Positions 58,039-64,000 of a stretch of DNA of 64,000 nucleotides are shown here, piece after piece. The translations under genes were made by a program, and so were the position numbers. Position 1 is the stretch's first letter, and each line of letters opens with the position of its first letter. The stretch is from the NCBI RefSeq assembly GCF_003026395.1, contig NZ_PYOO01000011.1, positions 1-64,000 of the forward strand, read 5' to 3'. This stretch comes from Photobacterium iliopiscarium. Its GTDB lineage: Bacteria > Pseudomonadota > Gammaproteobacteria > Enterobacterales > Vibrionaceae. The notes beneath the pieces are model-generated. The model did no database searches, was not told the origin of the DNA, and was given only the letters and a program-made list of their open reading frames with translations.

Positions 58039-58842
58039 TTATTTTGACAATAAAAACAAGATCAAACCAACACCTAAAATTAAACGATAGATAACAAACG
58101 GCGTCATACCTAAACGGGTCACTAATTTTAAGAACACGTGAATACATGCATACGCACTAATAAATGAAACCGCAATCCCAATACTGAGGTTACTAACATC
58201 AATTGATTCAGGCCCCGTCACTAATTTAAGCCCTAAATATCCGCCCGCAAGCAAAATAATAGGAATCGACATTAGGAATGAAAATCTTGCTGCTGCTTCT
58301 CGTGTAAAGCCTAAATATAAAGCGGCTGTCATGGTTGCACCAGAGCGAGATGTGCCAGGAATAATGGCTGCTGCTTGAGCTAAACCAATTAAAACAGCAC
58401 TTTTCCATGTGGTTTGGTATTCATTATCAGTTTGCTTAGCATGTTTATCAACCCACCATAACAGCAAGCCAAAAATAATGGTTGTACAAGCAATAACCCA
58501 CGCAGAACGCAAATACATCTCAATGAAATCTTTCATCAACAAGCCAAAAATACAGGCTGGAATCGTTGAAATAACAATCATCCATGCCAATTTAGATTCA
58601 GCATTATGTTGACGCTTGAAAATTGAAGCTAGCCATGCGCTAAGAAGCGTAACAACTTCTTTACGGAAATAAATCATTACCGCTAATAACGTTCCCACAT
58701 GCACTGCTACATCAAATGCCAATCCTTGATCTGACCATCCCAATATTTCTGACGGTAAAATAAGATGGGCAGAACTCGATACAGGTAAAAACTCTGTTAA
58801 TCCCTGTAACAGGGCAAGCATAATCGCTTCAAAGTGACTCAT
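58039..58842 (-). CDS. uppP: Undecaprenyl-diphosphatase UppP (BacA)
   Basis: An inner-membrane phosphatase that regenerates the C55 lipid carrier for peptidoglycan and other polymers; extra copies give bacitracin resistance. The 267 residues with about eight segments show [16 protein letters not shown] and [17 protein letters not shown], the two catalytic motifs. Upstream on the same strand are folK and folB, after a 55-nt gap. Confidence 0.95.
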   Translation of the reverse strand: MSHFEAIMLALLQGLTEFLPVSSSAHLILPSEILGWSDQGLAFDVAVHVGTLLAVMIYFRKEVVTLLSAWLASIFKRQHNAESKLAWMIVISTIPACIFGLLMKDFIEMYLRSAWVIACTTIIFGLLLWWVDKHAKQTDNEYQTTWKSAVLIGLAQAAAIIPGTSRSGATMTAALYLGFTREAAARFSFLMSIPIILLAGGYLGLKLVTGPESIDVSNLSIGIAVSFISAYACIHVFLKLVTRLGMTPFVIYRLILGVGLILFLLSK

Positions 58843-58897
58843 TCATTATCCTTAATTTAGGTTGTATCCATTGCTGTGAGCAATAGTTCGCTCGATA

Positions 58898-59371
58898 TTA
58901 TTCAACAGGCCATAATGACTGTTGAGGTGAAAAATTTTGCCATAACTCAGCAATCGTCTGTTGTTGCCCTGGAATAACTAACTCAGGACATAACTCACTC
59001 ATTGGCCATAGCACAAAAGCAAATTTATACAGATCAGATCGCGGTATTATAGGTGAGCACTCACTGATGACATTACCATAAAGTAAAATATCTAGATCAA
59101 TGGTACGGCTTTGATTTTTTTGGGTATTTTCAGGTCGTCCCAATTGACGTTCAATGTTTTTTAATGATTGTTGCAGAGTAGCTAATGACAATGACGTTTT
59201 TATTTCAATGACACTATTAAAGAAGTTATCACCATTAAAACCAACCGGTTCCGCTTCAAAAATACGTGACATGCGCCATGAATCAGCCAACTGTGCCACC
59301 GCTTCTACTCCAGCAGGTAAGTAATGTTCGCGATCAATATTGCTGCCAATGCTGATATAAGCAGTGATCAC
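58898..59371 (-). CDS. folK: 2-amino-4-hydroxy-6-hydroxymethyldihydropteridine pyrophosphokinase
   Basis: Folate step after FolB: pyrophosphorylates the pterin alcohol. The 157 residues have AYISIGSNIDRE at the start and the signature SRTIDLDILLYG. The GTG start overlaps the folB stop (TAGTG), so the two are translationally coupled. E. coli has folK elsewhere, beside panB; a folB-folK pair is common in vibrios. Confidence 0.92.
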   Translation of the reverse strand: MITAYISIGSNIDREHYLPAGVEAVAQLADSWRMSRIFEAEPVGFNGDNFFNSVIEIKTSLSLATLQQSLKNIERQLGRPENTQKNQSRTIDLDILLYGNVISECSPIIPRSDLYKFAFVLWPMSELCPELVIPGQQQTIAELWQNFSPQQSLWPVE

Positions 59372-59724
59372 TACTTGATGCCTCGTTCAATTTGAACCCC
59401 AACCCCACTCGCATTAGCAATGGCGCTCGGTTTAGTTACTCGCACTTTAATCCATGGCACGGCAAAGCGCGTCATGATCAAAGTAGCAATATCTTCTGCA
59501 ACACGTTCAACTAATAAAAAACGGCCTTGAGTAATATGTTCGGTAACCGCTGTACAGACCTTTGAGTAATCTAACGCTAAATTAACATCATCAGCGATGG
59601 CGGCAGGACGATTATCGTGAGCCATCTCTAAATCTAATACTAATTTTTGCTTAATTTTTTGTTCCCAGTCATACACTCCAATAGTGGCGATAACTTCAAG
59701 TTGTTCTATAAATACCGTGTCCAT
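59371..59724 (-). CDS. folB: Dihydroneopterin aldolase
   Basis: Cleaves dihydroneopterin to the pterin alcohol used by FolK, next to it. The 117 residues fold as a T-fold enzyme: MDTVFIEQLEVIATIGVYDWEQ with the pterin-binding Glu and the C-terminal VRVTKPSAIANASGVGVQIERG with the catalytic lysine. It is divergent from plsY, as in E. coli. Confidence 0.94.
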   Translation of the reverse strand: MDTVFIEQLEVIATIGVYDWEQKIKQKLVLDLEMAHDNRPAAIADDVNLALDYSKVCTAVTEHITQGRFLLVERVAEDIATLIMTRFAVPWIKVRVTKPSAIANASGVGVQIERGIK

Positions 59725-59975
59725 ATTTAATCGCTAATTTTGATAGAGGTCGGATACCTAATACACACAAAAACGCGTATTATCAGGTTATATAAGTTAG
59801 CGTAGATACATGCTAACAGGTCAACAACATATTGAATGCTGACCATAATCGTGACTATATCACAGCCATAAACACGCTGATATTTATCAGCACCAATATT
59901 GATAAAGATAAGATCCAGCTAACACTTAGCGGCAACAAACAGTTCGACTTATCTTTCAAATAACCGGGATATTGC

Positions 59976-60590
59976 ATGACACCATTAGCGTTACTGATGA
60001 TCATTGCGGCTTATCTATTAGGATCAATTTCAAGTGCAGTATTAATTTCAAAACTGTACCACCTTCCCGATCCTCGAACCCATGGTTCACTCAATCCAGG
60101 CGCGACCAATGTACTGCGTCTCGGAGGCAAAACAGCCGCAATATTAGTTTTGGTTGCCGATATTCTAAAAGGCATGATCCCCGTTTGGTTAAGCTATTTT
60201 TTTGGTTTAAATCCTTTTTTACTCGGTATCATAGGTATCGCCGCTTGCCTCGGCCACATCTACCCGATTTTTTTTCATTTCCAAGGTGGCAAAGGAGTCG
60301 CAACAGCACTTGGCGCATTAGCCCCAATCGGCTGGGATCTTAGTGGCAGTTTAATTATTATTTGGATATTCTCACTAACACTAACGGGCTATTCTTCCTT
60401 AGCATCATTAATTACCGCCCTTGTTGCACCACTGATGACATGGATGGTAAAACCCGAATATACAATGCCCGTCGCGATGCTTTCTTGCTTAATTATCTTC
60501 CGTCACCAAGACAATATTCGCCGCTTACTCGATGGTGGCGAAACAAAAATATGGCAGAAATTTGCCCGAAAAAGTAACGAAAAGCAATAA
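59976..60590 (+). CDS. plsY: Acyl-phosphate:glycerol-3-phosphate acyltransferase PlsY
   Basis: First acylation of glycerol 3-phosphate at the membrane. The 204 residues, five or so membrane helices, show the three family motifs: [27 protein letters not shown] and [14 protein letters not shown]. Substrate comes from PlsX; PlsC, also in this window, adds the second chain. It ends at a palindromic terminator shared with tsaD. Confidence 0.94.
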   Translation: MTPLALLMIIAAYLLGSISSAVLISKLYHLPDPRTHGSLNPGATNVLRLGGKTAAILVLVADILKGMIPVWLSYFFGLNPFLLGIIGIAACLGHIYPIFFHFQGGKGVATALGALAPIGWDLSGSLIIIWIFSLTLTGYSSLASLITALVAPLMTWMVKPEYTMPVAMLSCLIIFRHQDNIRRLLDGGETKIWQKFARKSNEKQ

Positions 60591-60609
60591 AAATGCAGAA
60601 AAAACCACA

Positions 60610-60639
60610 AAAAAAGCGAGAACATATGTTCTCGCTTTT
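60610..60639 (+). terminator. Bidirectional terminator, plsY / tsaD
   Basis: A 30-bp perfect palindrome (AAAAAGCGAGAACAT and its complement) between convergent genes, with A and T tracts at its ends. Confidence 0.85.
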
Positions 60640-60664
60640 TGTTTGGATTAACGCATAATCACTA

Positions 60665-61681
60665 TTAAGCAATAGGTTGCAATTGATCGATAGGCCAACG
60701 CGGGTAAACCTTCACCCCAAGATCCATCAATTCATTATTTTTTAGACGTTGCATACCAGCATAAGCAATCATCGCGCCGTTATCCGTACAAAACTCAGTT
60801 CGCGGATAGAACACTTGACCATGCATACCTTTCATCATGGTTTCAAGCTGTTGACGTAATGCTTTATTAGCACTTACACCACCGGCAATTACTAGGCGCT
60901 TATAGCCCGTTTGCTTTAGTGCACGCTTACATTTAATCGCTAACGTATCGACAACTGCATCTTGAAATGCATAAGCAATATCGGCGCGAGTTTGTGGATC
61001 ATCATCATTGCCACGAATCGTATTCGCCGCAAATGTTTTCAAACCTGAAAAACTAAAATCAAGCCCTGGGCGGTCTGTCATTGGACGCGGGAACTTAAAT
61101 CTCCCCGGAGTACCTTGTTCTGCCATTTTGGACAGTCGTGGACCGCCTGGGTAATCTAAGCCCATCATTTTAGCCGTCTTATCAAATGCTTCACCCGCCG
61201 CATCATCAACAGACTCACCAAGGATCTTATAATCACCAATTCCACGCACATCGACCATCATCGTATGTCCGCCAGAAACCAACAATGCTACAAAAGGAAA
61301 TTCCGGTGGATTATCTTCCAACATCGGAGCCAATAAATGGCCTTCCATGTGATGCACAGCAACCGCAGGTAAATCCCATGCATACGCCAAACTACGGCCG
61401 ATGGTCGCACCAACTAATAACGCACCAACAAGACCAGGTCCAGCGGTGTAAGCGACACCATCAAGATCTTCTGGCGTTAAGCCCGCAGCCGCTAATGTCG
61501 CAATGATTAAAGGGATGGTTTTTTTAACATGATCGCGCGATGCTAACTCAGGCACCACACCGCCGTAATCGGCATGTAACTTTACTTGACTGTAAAGTTC
61601 ATGTGCCAATAAACCTTTTTCATCATCAAAAATTGCGATACCTGTTTCATCACAGGAGGTCTCAATGCCCAATATACGCAT
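60665..61681 (-). CDS. tsaD: tRNA threonylcarbamoyladenosine transferase TsaD
   Basis: Transfers the threonylcarbamoyl group to A37 of tRNAs that read ANN codons, with TsaB and TsaE. The 338-residue ASKHA-fold protein shows [16 protein letters not shown], the metal-binding [21 protein letters not shown] and [13 protein letters not shown]. Divergent from rpsU, the arrangement also seen in E. coli. Confidence 0.96.
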   Translation of the reverse strand: MRILGIETSCDETGIAIFDDEKGLLAHELYSQVKLHADYGGVVPELASRDHVKKTIPLIIATLAAAGLTPEDLDGVAYTAGPGLVGALLVGATIGRSLAYAWDLPAVAVHHMEGHLLAPMLEDNPPEFPFVALLVSGGHTMMVDVRGIGDYKILGESVDDAAGEAFDKTAKMMGLDYPGGPRLSKMAEQGTPGRFKFPRPMTDRPGLDFSFSGLKTFAANTIRGNDDDPQTRADIAYAFQDAVVDTLAIKCKRALKQTGYKRLVIAGGVSANKALRQQLETMMKGMHGQVFYPRTEFCTDNGAMIAYAGMQRLKNNELMDLGVKVYPRWPIDQLQPIA

Positions 61682-61829
61682 AACAGCCTCTATATTATTC
61701 GGGGACCTAATCTAAAAAATCAGTCTAGTTTCAATAACAACCGATAATTTATACAGGTTTATAAGGGGGTAATTAAGCGCCATGTTACCGCTGTTAACAC
61801 AAATTAACCAGTTCATAGGCGTAGAATGC

Positions 61830-61859
61830 TTTACAAATACCCCCAAATCAGATTAGAAT
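61830..61859 (+). promoter_or_regulatory. Candidate promoter of rpsU
   Basis: A -35 TTTACA (61830-61835) and -10 TAGAAT (61854-61859) separated by 18 bp, about 72 bp before the rpsU start. Other -10-like sequences nearby leave some doubt. Confidence 0.5.
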
Positions 61860-61930
61860 TTCGCACCATTTTAATCATCTGACACTTTGAACGTCAGTAT
61901 TAAACCGAATCACTCTGAGGTGAGTATTAC

Positions 61931-62146
61931 ATGCCAGTAATCAAAGTACGTGAAAACGAACCGTTTGACGTAGCACTACGTCGTTTCAAGCGCTCTTGCG
62001 AAAAAGCAGGTATCCTTTCTGAAGTTCGTCGTCGTGAGCACTTCGAAAAGCCAACAACTGTACGTAAGCGTGCTAAAGCAGCGGCAGTTAAGCGTCACCT
62101 GAAGAAATTGGCTCGCGAAAACGCGCGTCGCGTTCGTCTGTACTAA
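61931..62146 (+). CDS. rpsU: 30S ribosomal protein S21
   Basis: A 71-residue basic protein, normal length, beginning [26 protein letters not shown] and ending in an Arg/Lys-rich helix. It helps the 30S subunit engage mRNA. First gene of the macromolecular-synthesis operon (rpsU-dnaG-rpoD in E. coli), here with yqeY inserted before dnaG. A GAGGTGAG ribosome site precedes the ATG. Confidence 0.98.
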   Translation: MPVIKVRENEPFDVALRRFKRSCEKAGILSEVRRREHFEKPTTVRKRAKAAAVKRHLKKLARENARRVRLY

Positions 62147-62177
62147 TCGTTAGATTATAAAACAGAAGGATCGCGTA

Positions 62178-62621
62178 ATGACTCTTATTGAACGTCTTAA
62201 AGGCGAACAAATAGCGGCGATGAAGGCGAGAAATAAACCTCGTCTTGGTGCCATCCGTTTGGTACTTGCTGCAATTAAACAACGCGAAGTTGACGAAAAG
62301 ATCACTCTTTCTGACGACGACGTGTTAGTAGTATTGACCAAAATGGTGAAACAACGTCGTGACTCTGTAGCGCAGTATGAAGCTGCAGGCCGTCAAGACC
62401 TAGCTGATATTGAGCATGCTGAAATCAGTGTTCTAGCAGAATTTATGCCTCAACCGTTAAGTGAAGATGAAATCTCTGCTTTGCTGGATGATGCTATTGC
62501 TGCAACAGGCGCTGTCAACATGCAAGATATGGGCAAGGTTATGGGCGTACTGAAACCGCAAATTCAGGGTCGTGCCGATATGGGGATTGTTAGCAAGCTG
62601 GTGAAAATCAAGCTAGGCTAA
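62178..62621 (+). CDS. yqeY: GatB/YqeY domain protein
   Basis: A 147-residue all-helical protein with MTLIERLKGEQIAAMKARNK, LGAIRLVLAAIKQREVD and MGKVMGVLKPQIQGRADMG. The domain resembles the tRNA-binding tail of the GatB amidotransferase subunit, but no catalytic part is present; function unknown. It is placed between rpsU and dnaG, 31 nt after rpsU, as in other vibrios. Confidence 0.92.
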   Translation: MTLIERLKGEQIAAMKARNKPRLGAIRLVLAAIKQREVDEKITLSDDDVLVVLTKMVKQRRDSVAQYEAAGRQDLADIEHAEISVLAEFMPQPLSEDEISALLDDAIAATGAVNMQDMGKVMGVLKPQIQGRADMGIVSKLVKIKLG

Positions 62622-62639
62622 TCACTCCTCTTATTCTGC

Positions 62640-62677
62640 AACAAGCCGTGCTATTCTTTTAGAATGCGCGGCTTGTT
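62640..62677 (+). terminator. Hairpin between yqeY and dnaG (partial terminator candidate)
   Basis: A 12-pair stem AACAAGCCGTGC / GCGCGGCTTGTT (one G-T), one bulged base, then ATTCT / AGAAT and a 3-nt loop. Only a short T-rich tail follows. E. coli has a partial terminator between rpsU and dnaG that keeps primase low; this would be its equivalent. Confidence 0.65.
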
Positions 62678-62752
62678 TGTATCTGACAATCCTCATTTTT
62701 AACGGTCTAACCGTTACACTCTTTTTGTTTACTCTAGGTTGTTTGCTTTGTT

Positions 62753-64000
62753 ATGGCAGGAAAAATACCGCGTTCATTTATTGATGATTTAATCTCTCGA
62801 CACGACATTGTCGATGTTATTGACGCGCGTGTAAAACTCAAGAAACAAGGTAAGAATTTTGGTGCCTGTTGCCCCTTCCATAATGAAAAAACCCCCTCTT
62901 TTTCGGTAAGCCAAGAAAAACAGTTCTATCATTGTTTTGGGTGCGGCGTTCATGGCAACGTACTTGATTTCGTGATGGAGTATGATCGACTAGAATTTGT
63001 CGATGCCATTGAAGAGCTTGCTTCACAATTAGGTTTAGAAGTTCCACGTGAAAACGATGGTACCAATGCACCTCGAGGTCCAAAAGCGGCGGATAAACGT
63101 AATTACTATGAACTCATGGGCCAAGTGTCACAGTTTTATCAGTCACAATTACGGGCGCAGGATGCTCAGATTGCGGTAGATTATCTCAAAGGACGTGGTT
63201 TATCGGGTGATATTGTAAAAAAATTCAATATCGGTTTTATTCCCGATCAGTGGGACATGGTACGTACTCGCTTTGGGCGGGATAATGAATCGCAAAAAGC
63301 ACTTGTTAATACAGGAATGCTGATCGAAAACGACCAAGGTCGTCGTTATGATCGCTTTCGTGGGCGAGTGATGTTTCCGATCCATGATCGCCGTGGACGT
63401 GTAATTGGTTTTGGTGGTCGAGTATTAGGTGATGGTACCCCTAAATATCTTAACTCCCCTGAAACAGATATTTTCCATAAAGGCCGTGAGCTTTATGGTT
63501 TATATGAAGTATTACAAACCCATCGTGAACCTGAAAAAATCATGGTGGTTGAAGGCTACATGGATGTGGTTGCACTAGCGCAATTTGGGGTCGATTATGC
63601 AGTCGCATCGTTGGGAACAGCAACGACAGGCGATCATATTCAGAGTCTATTCCGTCAAACCAGCACCGTTGTGTGTTGTTATGATGGTGACCGTGCTGGA
63701 CGTGAGGCGGCATGGCGAGCAATGGAACAAGCATTGCCCTTCTTAACCGATGGCCGCCAATTGAAATTCATGTTCCTACCCGATGGCGAAGATCCAGATT
63801 CATGTATTCGCGCCGAAGGAAAAGCACAATTTGAACAACGTCTTGATGCAGCCACAACATTATCTGATTTTTTGTTTAATAGCTTAATGCTCCAAATTGA
63901 CACCAGTAGCCGTGAAGGTAAAGCGAAGCTAACCACACTCGCCGTTCCCTTAATTGATAAAGTACCGGGTGGCACTCTACGACTATACTTACGTGAGTTA
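62753..64000 (+). CDS. dnaG: DNA primase DnaG (3' end outside the window)
   Basis: Synthesises RNA primers at the replication fork. The frame is open from the ATG at 62753 to the edge (416 codons of about 580). The N-terminal zinc finger has Cys40, His43, Cys61 and Cys64 (CPFHNEKTPSF; CFGC). The RNA polymerase domain follows from about 110, with the TOPRIM acid motifs VVEGYMDVVAL and YDGDRAGREAAW. The C-terminal DnaB-binding domain is not in the window. Transcribed with rpsU and yqeY, with a hairpin in the gap. Confidence 0.97.
   Translation, partial: MAGKIPRSFIDDLISRHDIVDVIDARVKLKKQGKNFGACCPFHNEKTPSFSVSQEKQFYHCFGCGVHGNVLDFVMEYDRLEFVDAIEELASQLGLEVPRENDGTNAPRGPKAADKRNYYELMGQVSQFYQSQLRAQDAQIAVDYLKGRGLSGDIVKKFNIGFIPDQWDMVRTRFGRDNESQKALVNTGMLIENDQGRRYDRFRGRVMFPIHDRRGRVIGFGGRVLGDGTPKYLNSPETDIFHKGRELYGLYEVLQTHREPEKIMVVEGYMDVVALAQFGVDYAVASLGTATTGDHIQSLFRQTSTVVCCYDGDRAGREAAWRAMEQALPFLTDGRQLKFMFLPDGEDPDSCIRAEGKAQFEQRLDAATTLSDFLFNSLMLQIDTSSREGKAKLTTLAVPLIDKVPGGTLRLYLREL

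Noticed and set aside
60610-60639. The 30-bp perfect palindrome as a special binding site
   Set aside because: Its A and T ends and place between convergent plsY and tsaD make a bidirectional terminator sufficient.
1-64000. Mobile elements, prophage or integron
   Set aside because: No transposase, integrase, terminal repeats or attachment duplications were seen; insertions relative to E. coli are clean single genes or short operons.

Overview
The window looks like chromosomal DNA of a marine gammaproteobacterium of the family Vibrionaceae, most likely Photobacterium. The 5' part of a 16S rRNA gene at the left edge has a Photobacterium-like sequence, as far as I recall such sequences. Nearly every protein is recognisable as a Vibrio/Photobacterium version of an enterobacterial gene. 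Genus is an inference; a 16S search would settle it. I see no phage, transposase, integron or CRISPR.

Layout. 0-1 kb: start of an rrn operon reading left out of the window, with its promoter, boxA and leader. 1-9.6 kb: tsgA, lysS, and the acid-stress lysine decarboxylase system cadC-cadB-cadA. 9.7-12.5 kb: an exported 2H phosphoesterase, a RIO kinase, tRNA-Leu(CAA) and an RDD membrane protein. 12.6-32.8 kb: a block in the same order as the 96-minute region of E. coli (lptG, lptF, pepA, holC, valS, rraB, argF, pyrBI, ridA). Inserted in it are a tandem DUF2061 protein, a beta-mannosidase, a YfcC-type carrier, arcA, arcC and an ArgR paralogue. 32.8-64 kb: idi, then a block matching the E. coli 66-69 minute region (plsC, parC, parE, yqiA, cpdA, yqiB, nudF, tolC, hldE, glnE, ygiF, ygiM, cca, uppP, folB, plsY, tsaD, rpsU, dnaG). 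Its insertions are a chemoreceptor, DUF47-pitA, gspAB, folK and yqeY. dnaG runs off the right edge.

How genes work together. CadC, CadB and CadA import lysine, decarboxylate it and export cadaverine under acid stress. The 24-33 kb stretch is a carbamoyl-phosphate hub. ArcA makes citrulline from arginine, ornithine carbamoyltransferase converts citrulline to carbamoyl phosphate plus ornithine, and ArcC makes ATP from carbamoyl phosphate. PyrBI uses carbamoyl phosphate for pyrimidines under a UTP-sensing attenuator whose leader peptide I could read. The nearby ArgR paralogue has Asn where E. coli ArgR has the arginine-reading Asp128, which suggests it may sense citrulline. This is the most interesting candidate in the window. 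The last third is housekeeping: envelope lipids and LPS heptose, topoisomerase IV, nitrogen control, tRNA maturation and replication priming.
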